NCBI RefSeq assembly: GCF_900105985.1
Contig: NZ_FNUB01000005.1
Span: forward strand, 124,001-188,000
Direction of reading: 5' to 3'
Source of the DNA: Tenacibaculum sp. MAR_2010_89
Lineage (GTDB): Bacteria > Bacteroidota > Bacteroidia > Flavobacteriales > Flavobacteriaceae
DNA: 64,000 bases
The notes beneath the pieces are model-generated. The model searched no databases. It was not told the DNA's origin and saw only the letters and a list, made by a program, of their open reading frames with translations. Positions 17,143 to 26,392 of the stretch are shown here, in pieces. Positions within the stretch are counted from its first letter, which is position 1; every line of letters starts with the position of its first letter. Position numbers and translations under genes: made by a program.

Positions 17143-18447
17143 TTATTCAACTTTTAATAAGAAATAGTTTTTCTTACCTCTTTGTAATAACACGTATTTA
17201 TCAGCTATTAAATCTTTTTCTGTAATTGTAAAATCTTCTTTTACTTTTTCTTTATTTACAGAAATTGAATTTTCTTTTAAAGCTCTTCTAGCATCTCCAT
17301 TTGACTTTAAAAAATTTGTTTTAGCTGCTAAAGCTCCTATCATATCTAACCCCTCATTGATATCAGAAGTACTAACTGAAGCTTGAGGAACCCCATCAAA
17401 TACATCTAAGAAGGTTTGCTCATCTAAACTTTTTAAATCTTCCGCTGTTGATTTTCCAAACAATATATTTGAAGCCGCTATTGCTTTATCTAATTCTTCT
17501 TTAGAGTGTACAAAAACAGTAACCTCTTCCGCTAATTTTTTCTGTAATACTCTCTGATGTGGTGCTTCTTTATGTTCTTCTATTAAAGAGCTAATAGTTT
17601 CTTTATCTAAAAATGTAAAAATTTTGATGTACTTTTCTGCATCTTCATCAGAAGTGTTTAACCAAAATTGATAAAACTTATATACAGAAGTTTTATCAGC
17701 ATCTAACCAAACATTTCCTCCTTCAGACTTTCCAAATTTAGATCCGTCAGCTTTAGTTATTAATGGACATGTAGCTGCATATGCTTTTGCCTCTTCACCA
17801 ACATTCATTCTACGTACTAATTCAGTACCTGTAGTTATATTTCCCCATTGATCAGAACCTCCCATTTGTAATTTACAGTTGTAGGTTTTATATAAATGGT
17901 AAAAATCGTACCCTTGAATTAATTGGTATGTAAATTCAGTAAAACTCATCCCTCCACTACCTTCTCCAGAGATACGCTTCTTTACAGAATCTTTTGCCAT
18001 CATATAGTTAACAGTAATACGCTTACCTACATCTCTAGCAAATTCAATAAAAGAAAAACTCTTCATCCAATCGTAGTTGTTTACTAAAATAGGTGAGTTT
18101 TCACTGCCATTATCAAAATTTAAAAAACGCCCTAAGGTTCTTTTAATTCCCTCTACGTTTTTAGCAAGTGCTTCTTCATTTAATAAATTACGCTCATCAG
18201 ATTTCCCAGATGGATCACCAATCATTCCAGTAGCGCCTCCAACTAAAGCAACAGGTTTATGCCCTGCTTTTTCAATATGAACCAATAAAATAATTGGAAC
18301 CAAACTACCAATATGTAATGAGTCTGACGTTGGATCAAAACCTATATAAGCCGTTGTCATTTCTTTTTGCAATTGCTCTTCGGTTCCAGGCATCATATCA
18401 TGTATCATACCTCTCCATTGTAATTCTTCAACTAAATTCTTGGTCAT
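17143..18447 (-). CDS. tyrS: Tyrosyl-tRNA synthetase
   Basis: 434 residues. Class I enzyme charging tRNA-Tyr. The HIGH-type signature is HIGS in [14 protein letters not shown]; the tyrosine-site motifs YDFYHLYK and [13 protein letters not shown] are present; the KMSKS loop appears as KFGKS. The C-terminal S4-like RNA-binding domain (about 365-434) contains the [16 protein letters not shown] pattern. Length fits the bacterial TyrRS type (about 420-430). It is monocistronic with its own -7 box. Confidence 0.98.
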   Translation of the reverse strand: MTKNLVEELQWRGMIHDMMPGTEEQLQKEMTTAYIGFDPTSDSLHIGSLVPIILLVHIEKAGHKPVALVGGATGMIGDPSGKSDERNLLNEEALAKNVEGIKRTLGRFLNFDNGSENSPILVNNYDWMKSFSFIEFARDVGKRITVNYMMAKDSVKKRISGEGSGGMSFTEFTYQLIQGYDFYHLYKTYNCKLQMGGSDQWGNITTGTELVRRMNVGEEAKAYAATCPLITKADGSKFGKSEGGNVWLDADKTSVYKFYQFWLNTSDEDAEKYIKIFTFLDKETISSLIEEHKEAPHQRVLQKKLAEEVTVFVHSKEELDKAIAASNILFGKSTAEDLKSLDEQTFLDVFDGVPQASVSTSDINEGLDMIGALAAKTNFLKSNGDARRALKENSISVNKEKVKEDFTITEKDLIADKYVLLQRGKKNYFLLKVE

Positions 18448-18469
18448 TATTATAATCTTTTTTGGTTTA

Positions 18470-18477
18470 CAAATATA
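18470..18477 (-). promoter_or_regulatory. -7 promoter box for tyrS
   Basis: Minus strand TATATTTG matches TAnnTTTG, 23 bp upstream of the tyrS start. Confidence 0.6.
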
Positions 18478-18615
18478 GTGTTTCGAAATTTTTTAACATC
18501 ATCCACATTATGTCAATTTAATTTTAACCATAGAATTAATATTTACCAAACAAGGAACATGAAATCATTTTATATAAAAAAAACTTTTGAGCTTATTTAA
18601 CAAGGTTGCTTTTTT

Positions 18616-18623
18616 TATATTTG
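18616..18623 (+). promoter_or_regulatory. -7 promoter box for the epimerase gene
   Basis: TATATTTG matches TAnnTTTG. It lies downstream of the first possible ATG-like start at 18606 but 22 bp upstream of the ATG at 18645, so it decides the start of that gene. Confidence 0.55.
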
Positions 18624-18644
18624 ATAGTTTATATTTTATCATAT

Positions 18645-19646
18645 ATGATTTTAGTTACAGGAGGAACAGGCTTAGTAGGATCGCATTTACTATATCATTT
18701 AACTCTAAAAAATGATACGGTTTTAGCTATTTATAGAACTGAGGAACGAATAAAGAATGTAGAAAAAGTATTTTCTTATTATACAAATGACACTAATTCT
18801 TTATTAAAAAAGATTCATTGGATCCAGGGAGATATAACTGACATTCCTTCTTTAAAAATTGTTTTTTCTAATCTTATAACTCAAGTGTATCATTGCGCAG
18901 CATTAGTATCATTTAACCCTAAAGATTATAAAAAAATGCGTAGAGTTAATATTGACGGGACTGCAAATATTGTTAATTTTTGTATTGATAACACCATAAA
19001 AAAAATATGCTTTGTTAGTTCAATTGCCACAGTAGGTGATAGTATTAACAATAAAATTATAACTGAAGAAAATGAATGGCAAGATAGTAGTAATAACCAT
19101 GGTTATGCTATCACAAAATATGGTGCTGAAATGGAAATTTGGCGCGCAAGTCAAGAAGGTGTTAATGTAGTTGTTATAAACCCAGGTGTTATTTTAGGTA
19201 GTGGTTTTTGGAAAGAAGGCTCAGGGAAATTGTTTACTCAAGTATTCAATGGTTTTAAATTTTACACTGAAGGGGTTACTGGTTTTGTTGGTGTTAAAGA
19301 TGTTGTTAAAATCATGATTATGCTTGCAGAATCTAGCATTAAAAATGAACGTTTTATTCTAGTTTCTGAAAATAAATCATTTAAAGAAGTTCTCTCTATA
19401 ATAGCCAAAGGATTTGATAAAAAAGGTCCTACAATAAAGGTGAATAAGCTTGCTACAAAAATATTTTGGCGTATTGATTGGCTTGTAACAAAACTTACTG
19501 GAAAAGAACCATTACTAACAAAGAACTCTGCTAAATCATCTCATAACAAATCGTACTATTCATCACAAAAAATAAAAGACGCTTTAACTTTTGATTTTGA
19601 ACCTATTCCTAAAGTTATTAACGGAGTTTGTAAAGATTACCTATGA
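18645..19646 (+). CDS. NAD-dependent epimerase/dehydratase family protein
   Basis: 333 residues from the ATG at 18645; translation begins MILVTGGTGLVGSHLL, directly at the Rossmann strand, and the extra 13 residues of a longer reading would precede the promoter box. Extended short-chain dehydrogenase: GxxGxxG nucleotide motif at about residues 6-12, a HCAALVSFNP stretch, and the catalytic YxxxK (YAITK) near residue 164. The C-terminal half is variable. It resembles dihydroflavonol reductase-like and 3-beta-HSD-like members. The substrate is unknown. It converges on the DUF4296 gene, overlapping it by 10 bp. Confidence 0.85.
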   Translation: MILVTGGTGLVGSHLLYHLTLKNDTVLAIYRTEERIKNVEKVFSYYTNDTNSLLKKIHWIQGDITDIPSLKIVFSNLITQVYHCAALVSFNPKDYKKMRRVNIDGTANIVNFCIDNTIKKICFVSSIATVGDSINNKIITEENEWQDSSNNHGYAITKYGAEMEIWRASQEGVNVVVINPGVILGSGFWKEGSGKLFTQVFNGFKFYTEGVTGFVGVKDVVKIMIMLAESSIKNERFILVSENKSFKEVLSIIAKGFDKKGPTIKVNKLATKIFWRIDWLVTKLTGKEPLLTKNSAKSSHNKSYYSSQKIKDALTFDFEPIPKVINGVCKDYL

Positions 19647-20116
19647 TTTCCTTTATCTAATTCTTCTAATTTCTCTGGTAATTCTTTTCCTTTTAATAAT
19701 AGTTTTTTATCTATTTGTTTTTCTGTTTCAGTTCCTGTTAAATTAAGAATATTTGGTCTGTCTAATGAATCTTGAATTCGTTGTTTAGTAATATAAATAT
19801 CATACAAGCTATCAATATTTTTCTTTACTAAGTTTAACATTTCAGAATACTCATCTATTCTTGAAGTATAATATTTATTACTTGTATCAAACCTAACAGT
19901 ATCTATTTTATATTTTTCATATACAACTACCATATAATTCGATAGCTTTTTCAAGTTTTTATTCTTAATATTCTTTGCCGACGATGCCAAATACATATCG
20001 GTCAGCAAATTAACCATAGAATCTTTAGGAATTAAGTCTTTTGGCTTCTTGTAAATAGTATTACTAGTACAAGAAACCAAAAACATTAATATAAAAAAAT
20101 ATAAAAATTTATTCAT
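19637..20116 (-). CDS. DUF4296 lipoprotein
   Basis: 159 residues. Lipobox FLVSC with Cys at residue 16. The DUF4296 pattern is seen: PKDLIPKDSMVNLLTDMYLASSAK, YEKYKIDTVRFDTSNKYY and the LYDIYITKQRIQDSLD helix, with a charged C-terminal tail. Function unknown; the mature part is probably helical and envelope-attached. Its start overlaps the pyrC stop, and the DUF4296-pyrC-mannosyltransferase order is common in Flavobacteriaceae. Confidence 0.85.
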   Translation of the reverse strand: MNKFLYFFILMFLVSCTSNTIYKKPKDLIPKDSMVNLLTDMYLASSAKNIKNKNLKKLSNYMVVVYEKYKIDTVRFDTSNKYYTSRIDEYSEMLNLVKKNIDSLYDIYITKQRIQDSLDRPNILNLTGTETEKQIDKKLLLKGKELPEKLEELDKGNHR

Positions 20117-21450
20117 TATCTATTAAAAACTAGACGTTCACCTTTAACCTCTTCATTAAATTCACCTTCATTATACATCAAATTCCCATTAACAAAAGTA
20201 TGCGTAATTTTGTTTGAAAATTTTTGTCCTTCAAAAGGAGACCATCCACATTTATATAAAATATTTTCTTTAGAAACTTCCCAATTTTGAGTAGGATCTA
20301 CCAAAACAAGATCAGCAAAAAAACCTTCTTTTATAAATCCTCTTTTTTCAACACTAAACAATTTAGCAGGATTATGACACATTTTCTCTACTGCTTTCTC
20401 AATAGGTAATACTCCTTCTTTAACTTTTTCTAAAACAGCAGTTACAGCATGTTGTACTAAAGGGCCTCCACTTGGAGCTTTGGTGTACACATTATCTTTT
20501 TCTTCAAGAGTATGAGGAGCATGATCTGTAGCAATAACATCTATTCTATCGTCTAATAAAGCCTTCCATAACCCATCTTTATCCTTTTGAGTTTTAACCG
20601 CTGGATTCCATTTAATATGAGTTCCTTTGACATCATAATCAGCATCTGTAAACCATAAATGATGAACGCATACCTCCGCTGTAATTTGCTTTTCTTCTAA
20701 TGGAATATCATTTCTAAATAAATGAGTTTCTTTTTCAGTAGACAAATGAAATATATGTAATCGAGCTCCTGTTTTCTTTGCTAACTCTATTGCTTTTGAT
20801 GAAGATAAATAACATGCTTCTTCACTACGTATAATTGGATGATATTTAACTGGAATATCATCACCATACTTTGCATTATACTCTTCTGTATTTTTTCTTA
20901 TAGTTGCCTCATCTTCACAATGAACAGAAATCAAAAGCTTCGTAGATGAAAATATTTTTTCTAAAACCTCTTCATTGTCAACTAACATATTTCCTGTTGA
21001 AGAGCCCAAAAACAACTTAATTCCTGCAACATTTTTAGAATCAGTTTTTAATAATTCTTCTAAATTATCATTAGTTCCACCAAACATAAAAGAATAGTTG
21101 GCATATGATGTTTTTCGTGCTACTTCAAACTTCTCTTCCAGTAATTCTTGAGTTGTTGCTTGTGGAACAGTATTAGGCATTTCAATAAATGACGTAATTC
21201 CTCCAGCAATTGCTGCTTTACTTTCAGTTGCTATGTTAGCTTTATGAGTTAATCCTGGTTCTCTAAAATGAACCTGATCATCAATCATACCTGGAATTAA
21301 ATACTTTCCTTCAGCATTAATAATTGTTGCTGTGGTTGCTTCAATATTAGTTGCTATTTGTTTTATATATCTATCTTCAATTAAAACATCGCCTGTAAAA
21401 ACCTTGTTTTCGTTAACGATTTTGGCATTTTTTATTAAATATGATTGCAT
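20116..21450 (-). CDS. pyrC: Dihydroorotase
   Basis: 444 residues. Amidohydrolase that closes N-carbamoyl-aspartate to dihydroorotate in pyrimidine synthesis. Motifs: DDQVHFREPGLTHK near residue 58, the metal-bridging Lys in AGIKLFLGSSTG, His in SVHCEDE, His in LHIFHLST, and the catalytic Asp in VIATDHAPHT. The usual HxH of the first strand reads QVH; I recall this as normal for the Bacteroidota form of the enzyme. The gene starts 1 bp after the mannosyltransferase stop. Confidence 0.92.
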   Translation of the reverse strand: MQSYLIKNAKIVNENKVFTGDVLIEDRYIKQIATNIEATTATIINAEGKYLIPGMIDDQVHFREPGLTHKANIATESKAAIAGGITSFIEMPNTVPQATTQELLEEKFEVARKTSYANYSFMFGGTNDNLEELLKTDSKNVAGIKLFLGSSTGNMLVDNEEVLEKIFSSTKLLISVHCEDEATIRKNTEEYNAKYGDDIPVKYHPIIRSEEACYLSSSKAIELAKKTGARLHIFHLSTEKETHLFRNDIPLEEKQITAEVCVHHLWFTDADYDVKGTHIKWNPAVKTQKDKDGLWKALLDDRIDVIATDHAPHTLEEKDNVYTKAPSGGPLVQHAVTAVLEKVKEGVLPIEKAVEKMCHNPAKLFSVEKRGFIKEGFFADLVLVDPTQNWEVSKENILYKCGWSPFEGQKFSNKITHTFVNGNLMYNEGEFNEEVKGERLVFNR

Positions 21451-21451
21451 G

Positions 21452-22183
21452 TTATTTTGGTAATCCGTTTAGTCTCATTTTTATAACTCCAAAAAGCGCT
21501 TCGTACACTATACCTCCACTCATTTTGGATTCTCCTCGAGTTCTATCAGTAAAAATAACTGATACTTCCTTTATTTTAAATTTATGCTTCCATGCTTTAT
21601 ATTTCATTTCTATTTGAAAAGCATATCCAACAAATTTAACTTTATCTAATTGTATTGTTTCTAAAACGTTGCGCTTCCAACAAACAAATCCTGCAGTAGT
21701 ATCATGCACTGGTATTCCCGTTATAAAACGAACATATTTAGAAGCAAAGTATGACAATAATACCCTATTCATTGGCCAATTAACAACATTAACTCCTACA
21801 GAATATCTTGACCCTACTGAAACGTCTCCTCCCTCAATTGCACATGCATTATACAACCTTATTAAATCTTTAGGATTATGAGAAAAATCAGCGTCCATTT
21901 CTATAATATAGTCATACCCTTTATTTAAAGACCACTTAAATCCATGAATATAAGCAGTTCCTAAACCATTCTTTTCTTTTCTGTTTTCTATGTATAATCT
22001 ATCAACAAATTCTTTTTGTAATTCTTCAACAATTGAAGCAGTTCCATCAGGAGAATTATCATCAACTACTAAAACATCAAAAGCCTTTTCTTGATCAAAT
22101 GTAGCTCTTATAATTGCTTCAATATTTTCTTTTTCATTGTATGTAGGAATAATGACTATGGTGTCTGACCTCATAATTTTCAT
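21452..22183 (-). CDS. Polyprenol monophosphomannose synthase (GT2 family)
   Basis: 243 residues. GT2 fold: VIIPTYNEKENI at the N-terminus, VVDDNSPDGTA, the DxD-type site in IIEMDADFSHNP, and DTTAGFVCWKR with KVKFVGYAFQIEMKYKAW, all typical of the dolichol-phosphate mannose synthase-like family lacking membrane helices. It transfers a hexose from GDP or UDP sugar to a polyprenyl phosphate for envelope glycan or glycoprotein assembly. The second Met (residue 4) is an alternative start. It is the first gene of a three-gene operon and has its own -7 box. Confidence 0.85.
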   Translation of the reverse strand: MKIMRSDTIVIIPTYNEKENIEAIIRATFDQEKAFDVLVVDDNSPDGTASIVEELQKEFVDRLYIENRKEKNGLGTAYIHGFKWSLNKGYDYIIEMDADFSHNPKDLIRLYNACAIEGGDVSVGSRYSVGVNVVNWPMNRVLLSYFASKYVRFITGIPVHDTTAGFVCWKRNVLETIQLDKVKFVGYAFQIEMKYKAWKHKFKIKEVSVIFTDRTRGESKMSGGIVYEALFGVIKMRLNGLPK

Positions 22184-22194
22184 CTAAATAAGGG

Positions 22195-22202
22195 CAAATA
22201 TA
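22195..22202 (-). promoter_or_regulatory. -7 promoter box for the mannosyltransferase-pyrC operon
   Basis: Minus strand TATATTTG matches TAnnTTTG, 12 bp upstream of the start at 22183, so the leader is very short. Confidence 0.55.
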
Positions 22203-22216
22203 CACTAATTTATCAC

Positions 22217-22224
22217 TAATTTTG
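22217..22224 (+). promoter_or_regulatory. -7 promoter box for the DUF4271 gene
   Basis: TAATTTTG matches TAnnTTTG, 29 bp upstream of the TTG start at 22253. Together with the box at 22195 it makes a compact divergent promoter. Confidence 0.5.
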
Positions 22225-22252
22225 TGTTAATTAAGAGCTCAAAACACCAATT

Positions 22253-22894
22253 TTGCAAGCAATAGAACTTATTAATAACTCTGATAGTTGGTTTACCTTA
22301 GTAATTCTTTTTACTATCGTATTACTTGCTATACTTAAACTTATAAAACCAAATTATTTGTTGGGGTATACATTGGCTTTTTTTACACCTGGTTTCTTTC
22401 AGAAAAAAGCTGAAGAGAATATGTATCTTTTCTCACCTTTTAAATTTATTTTGTTTTGCTATAGTTCAATTTCTATTTCTTTAGTTTTTTACTTAATCGT
22501 ACAACCATCAACAACTAACAAAAATAATTTCATAACATTTCTAATTATATTGGCTTCTGTATTTTTTTATTTACTTATTAAGTATTTTATAGAAAACATA
22601 ATTGCTAGTATCTTGGCTATAAAAGGAAACATTAATTATTTTTTGCATGTTAAATATGGTTATTTATTTACCGTAGGTTTATGGATTTTACCTTTAATTA
22701 TACTCTATAAATATAGTTTACACAGTAGCTATTTTTTATTTACTGGACTAATTACATTACTTATTTTCAGAGCCTTTTTAATAATAACCAACAATAAAAA
22801 CATAGTTATAGGTAAGTTGTTTTATTTTATTTTGTATTTTTGCACCCTTGAAATAGCACCGCTATTGATTCTTTATAAAACAACAACTACGTAA
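22253..22894 (+). CDS. DUF4271 membrane protein
   Basis: 213 residues starting at TTG; the first internal ATG is about 56 residues further on and would remove the first membrane helix, so TTG is preferred. Six or so hydrophobic segments (about 13-29, 68-87, 95-122, 133-155, 160-180, 185-207). The pattern fits DUF4271, a Bacteroidota membrane family encoded next to hemD. Function unknown. The promoter of hemD lies inside its 3' end. Confidence 0.8.
   Translation: MQAIELINNSDSWFTLVILFTIVLLAILKLIKPNYLLGYTLAFFTPGFFQKKAEENMYLFSPFKFILFCYSSISISLVFYLIVQPSTTNKNNFITFLIILASVFFYLLIKYFIENIIASILAIKGNINYFLHVKYGYLFTVGLWILPLIILYKYSLHSSYFLFTGLITLLIFRAFLIITNNKNIVIGKLFYFILYFCTLEIAPLLILYKTTTT
22835..22842 (+). 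promoter_or_regulatory. Internal -7 promoter box for hemD
   Basis: TATTTTTG matches TAnnTTTG and is followed by GCACCC, a common start context in this window. It lies within the last codons of the DUF4271 gene, 64 bp before the hemD ATG. Confidence 0.5.
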
Positions 22895-22905
22895 AGAGAA
22901 AATTT

Positions 22906-23652
22906 ATGAAAGTGAAAACTATTTTAGTATCTCAACCAGCACCAAAAACTGAAACTTCTCCATACTTTGATTTGGCAGAAAAACAAAAAGTCAAAATTGA
23001 CTTTCGCTCGTTTATTCATGTTGAAGGTATTCCGGTAAAAGAGGTAAGGGCTCAAAAAATAGATTTAAATAACTATACCGCTATTATTTTAACAAGCAGA
23101 AATGCTGTTGATAATTTCTTCAGAATAGCAGAAGAGATGCGTTTTACGGTTCCTGATGATATGAAATATTTCTGTCAGTCAGAAGCTGTTGCTTATTACC
23201 TACAAAAATATGTAGTTTACAGAAAACGTAAAATTTATGTTGGTAACAGAACTTTTCCTGAGTTAACAAAATTAATTAAGAAGCATAAAGATGAAAAGTT
23301 TTTATTACCTTCTTCTGATAAATTAAAAGCATTAATTCCAGCTGAATTAGATAAGTTAGGAGTTGATTGGAAACGTGCTGATTTATACAGAACAGTAGTA
23401 AGTGATTTAACGGATTTGGAAAATGTTTTTTATGATGTATTAGTATTCTTTAGCCCTTCTGGTATTGATAGCTTATTTAAAAATTTCCCAAACTTTAAAC
23501 AAAACGATACTCGAATTGCTGTGTTTGGAAATTCAACTATTAAAGCTGTCGAAAAAAGAGGTTTACGTGTAGATATTTCTGCACCAACCCCAGAAACTCC
23601 ATCAATGACAATGGCTTTAGATAAATATATTAAAGAAGTAAATAAAAAGTAA
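22906..23652 (+). CDS. hemD: Uroporphyrinogen-III synthase
   Basis: 248 residues. Cyclises hydroxymethylbilane to uroporphyrinogen III in haem synthesis. Recognised from the two-domain layout of this poorly conserved family: ILVSQPAP at the start, YTAIILTSRNAVDNFF, YFCQSEAVAYYLQ and KFLLPSSDKLKALIPAELDKLG in the second lobe, DVLVFFSPSGIDSLF, and the closing RIAVFGNSTIKAVEKRGLRVDI followed by the PTPETPSM stretch. The position after DUF4271 is the usual flavobacterial arrangement. A strong terminator follows. Confidence 0.9.
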   Translation: MKVKTILVSQPAPKTETSPYFDLAEKQKVKIDFRSFIHVEGIPVKEVRAQKIDLNNYTAIILTSRNAVDNFFRIAEEMRFTVPDDMKYFCQSEAVAYYLQKYVVYRKRKIYVGNRTFPELTKLIKKHKDEKFLLPSSDKLKALIPAELDKLGVDWKRADLYRTVVSDLTDLENVFYDVLVFFSPSGIDSLFKNFPNFKQNDTRIAVFGNSTIKAVEKRGLRVDISAPTPETPSMTMALDKYIKEVNKK

Positions 23653-23672
23653 TTTTTTATTTTAAAATATTT

Positions 23673-23706
23673 AAACCCCATCAGAATTAATTTTGATGGG
23701 GTTTTT
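23673..23706 (+). terminator. Terminator after hemD
   Basis: Perfect 11-bp arms (23673-23683 and 23694-23704, AAACCCCATCA) with a 10-nt loop and a T run to 23706. Confidence 0.95.
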
Positions 23707-23762
23707 CTTGTTCGTAAGTTTCACATAAATACTTCGTCAGAATTGTAACACAAAATATTTTT

Positions 23763-24758
23763 ATGATACTAATTCTTCTTTTTATTTCTGCTTGTTTTTT
23801 AGCATATACAAATGGTGCAAATGATAATTTTAAAGGTGTTGCCACATTATTTGGAGCTGGCATAACTGATTATAAAAAAGCTATTAATTGGGCAACTTTA
23901 ACAACCTTTGCCGGTTCAGTTACTACTATTTTTCTAGCCAAAGAATTAGTTAAAAACTTTTCAGGAAAAGGGTTAGTTCCTAATGAACTAATACAATCTC
24001 CTACTTTTGCTATTTCAATTGCATTAGGAGCTGCTATTACAGTTTTTACAGCTACAAAAATAGGAATGCCAATTTCTACTACACATAGTTTAGTGGGTGC
24101 TCTTTTTGGAACCGGAGTGATGGCAGTTGGTTCACAATTTAATTTTGGGAAGCTAGGCAATACCTTTTTAATGCCACTTATAGTAAGCCCATTAGTTGCT
24201 ACAACTTTAAGTTTAATCGCTTACTTAGTATTTAAGTATATAAGAAAACAAATTCCAAGTTTAAACACAAAAAAACCAACTCTAATTGGTGTATCTTCTC
24301 CTAAGATTTTAGACGGATTACATTATTTAAGTTCTGGAATTGTAAGTTTTTCTAGAGGATTAAATGACACTCCTAAAATAGTTGGTTTATTAATTATCAT
24401 TAACACAATAGACATTAAATGGAGTATGATTTTTATTGCTGTAATTATGGCTTTGGGTGGTTTAATAAATGCTAAAAAAGTTGGTGAAACAATGAGTGAA
24501 AAAATTACAAAAATGAATTCTGGTCAAGGTTTTACTGCAAATATGATTACTGGTTTATTAGTTACAACTGCCAGTATACATGGATTACCCGTATCAACCA
24601 CCCATGTTTCTGTTGGCTCTCTATTTGGTATCGGTATAGTAACTAAAAAAGCTAACTATAAAACAATTGGAAAAATTATATTATCTTGGGTACTTACCCT
24701 TCCTATAGCTGCAATTATGAGCGCAATTGTTTTTAAAACATTAGAATTATTAATGTAA
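23763..24758 (+). CDS. PiT family inorganic phosphate transporter
   Basis: 331 residues. Both halves of the PiT inverted-repeat signature are present: GANDNFKG near residue 19 and GLNDTPKI near residue 203, plus the paired PISTTHSLVGALFG and PVSTTHVSVGSLFG motifs. About ten membrane helices are evident. It is shorter than E. coli PitA (about 500), lacking most of the central loop, as many Bacteroidota members do. PiT proteins move metal-phosphate with protons or sodium and also admit arsenate. The position just before arsenic-methylation genes makes that of interest. Confidence 0.92.
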   Translation: MILILLFISACFLAYTNGANDNFKGVATLFGAGITDYKKAINWATLTTFAGSVTTIFLAKELVKNFSGKGLVPNELIQSPTFAISIALGAAITVFTATKIGMPISTTHSLVGALFGTGVMAVGSQFNFGKLGNTFLMPLIVSPLVATTLSLIAYLVFKYIRKQIPSLNTKKPTLIGVSSPKILDGLHYLSSGIVSFSRGLNDTPKIVGLLIIINTIDIKWSMIFIAVIMALGGLINAKKVGETMSEKITKMNSGQGFTANMITGLLVTTASIHGLPVSTTHVSVGSLFGIGIVTKKANYKTIGKIILSWVLTLPIAAIMSAIVFKTLELLM

Positions 24759-24790
24759 CTTCTGATACAAATTTAATTGAAACAATTAGT

Positions 24791-24798
24791 TATTTTTG
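24791..24798 (+). promoter_or_regulatory. -7 promoter box for the hydroxylase-to-arsM operon
   Basis: TATTTTTG matches TAnnTTTG, 28 bp before the ATG at 24819. If used, it would separate the PiT gene from the genes after it. Confidence 0.45.
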
Positions 24799-24818
24799 AA
24801 ATAATGTAAATACTATTT

Positions 24819-25700
24819 ATGAATAAATACCTGGAAATTATCAAAAATTCTTATACAGGATATTGGAATTACTTAAAACAATCTGTATTCTTTGAATTAA
24901 ATTGGGAGAATTATTTTTATGGGTTGATTCTAATATCATTTGTTGTTTGGGGACTGGAACTAATATTTCCTTGGAGAAAAAAACAACCCATATTCAGAAA
25001 AGATTTTTGGCTAGATATTTTTTACATGTTTTTTAATTTTTTCATATTAAACTTAATTGTTTTAATTGCTCTATCCAACACCTCTGAGCAATTACTAAAT
25101 GATTTTTTAAGCATATTTAATCTATCTGTATCTAGTTTTCAATTATTTGAAATTAATAGTCTCCACTACATATTAAGGCTTTTTATATTCTTTATAATTA
25201 TTGATTTCATCCAATGGTTTACGCACACCTTATTACATAAGTATGAATTTTTATGGAACTTCCATAAAGTACATCATTCTGTAAAAGAAATGGGGTTTGC
25301 GGCGCACTTACGCTATCACTGGATGGAACCTGTTGTTTATAACTCTATGAAGTACATCCCACTTGCTATAATGGGAGGGTTTACCGCTAAAGATGTAGCT
25401 ATCATTCATTTTTTTAACATTACTATAGGTCATTTAAATCATGCTAACATTAATTGGGATTATGGTTTTTTAAAGTATATACTAAATAATCCTAAAATGC
25501 ACATATGGCATCATGCTAAAGAACTTCCTAAAGAAAGAAAAAAAGGAGTTAATTTTGGAATTACCTTAAGCATATGGGACTACTTATTTAAAACTAACTA
25601 CATACCTCATAACGGAAGAGATATTGAAATTGGCTTTGAAGGTGATGATACATTTCCTAAAGATTTTATTAGCCAAGAATTATACCCGTTAAAAAAATAA
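24819..25700 (+). CDS. Sterol desaturase/fatty acid hydroxylase family membrane protein
   Basis: 293 residues. Membrane di-iron oxygenase: the His-box set is HTLLH (near 134), HKVHH (near 148), a HLRYHWME segment, HLNHANINWD and HIWHH (near 230). Membrane helices at about 33-50, 68-88 and 105-133. The family hydroxylates or desaturates lipid chains or carotenoids at the membrane. Its place ahead of arsenosugar genes could mean it acts on an arsenolipid or membrane lipid, but that is conjecture. Confidence 0.85.
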   Translation: MNKYLEIIKNSYTGYWNYLKQSVFFELNWENYFYGLILISFVVWGLELIFPWRKKQPIFRKDFWLDIFYMFFNFFILNLIVLIALSNTSEQLLNDFLSIFNLSVSSFQLFEINSLHYILRLFIFFIIIDFIQWFTHTLLHKYEFLWNFHKVHHSVKEMGFAAHLRYHWMEPVVYNSMKYIPLAIMGGFTAKDVAIIHFFNITIGHLNHANINWDYGFLKYILNNPKMHIWHHAKELPKERKKGVNFGITLSIWDYLFKTNYIPHNGRDIEIGFEGDDTFPKDFISQELYPLKK

Positions 25701-25753
25701 ACACTTCTTTTTCCTTGTAAGTATTCAAAGAAAAAATCGATTAAAAACTGAAT

Positions 25754-26392
25754 ATGAGTAAAAATCTTTTAATAATTTTTGTAAAGAACATTAAGCTAGG
25801 AAAGGTCAAAACTAGACTAGCAAAAACTATTGGTAATGAAAATGCCTTTGAAATATATAAAGAGCTTGTAAAAATTACTGAAGATGTAACAGAAAAACTG
25901 ACCATTGATAAACGTATTTACTTTTCTGATACTATTATTGATTCGAAATGGCAAAATCATACTAAAAAAATTCAAAAAGGTATTGATTTAGGCGAACGAA
26001 TGAAGAATGCTTTTCTTGAAGGCTTTGAAGAAGGCTATGAAAACATCATTTTAATTGGATCAGATTTACCTGATATTTCATCAGAAGTAATTACCAAGGG
26101 ATATGAAAACTTACAAAAAAATGAGATTGTTTTTGGTCCGGCCGAAGATGGCGGGTACTATTTATTAGGCTTATCAAAAATGATTAATACTATTTTTGAT
26201 AATAAACCATGGAGCCAATCTAACTTATTAAAAGTAACTTTACAGGAATTAAAAACAACCCAAGAAAAAATTTCCTTTTTACAGGAATTAAACGATATTG
26301 ATACTATTGAAGATTTATTAAAATCTGATTTTTACAAGAACAATATCCATATTCAAAAGCTAACTAAAAATGACGAAACAACAACAACTTAA
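25754..26392 (+). CDS. TIGR04282-type arsenosugar-linked glycosyltransferase
   Basis: 212 residues. GT-A-like fold of the TIGR04282 family: IIFVKNIKLGKVKTRLAKTIG at the start with the nucleotide-binding Lys/Arg pair, QKGIDLGERMKNAF, IILIGSDLPDIS with the DxP metal site, and FGPAEDGGYYLLGL. This family is named for its frequent location in arsenosugar loci; the acceptor is not proven. The last 23 bases overlap the purine nucleoside phosphorylase gene. Confidence 0.85.
   Translation: MSKNLLIIFVKNIKLGKVKTRLAKTIGNENAFEIYKELVKITEDVTEKLTIDKRIYFSDTIIDSKWQNHTKKIQKGIDLGERMKNAFLEGFEEGYENIILIGSDLPDISSEVITKGYENLQKNEIVFGPAEDGGYYLLGLSKMINTIFDNKPWSQSNLLKVTLQELKTTQEKISFLQELNDIDTIEDLLKSDFYKNNIHIQKLTKNDETTTT

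Noticed and set aside
18606..18644. Longer start for the NAD-dependent epimerase
   Set aside because: The TATATTTG box at 18616-18623 lies downstream of this start, and the added residues precede the Rossmann strand with no purpose.
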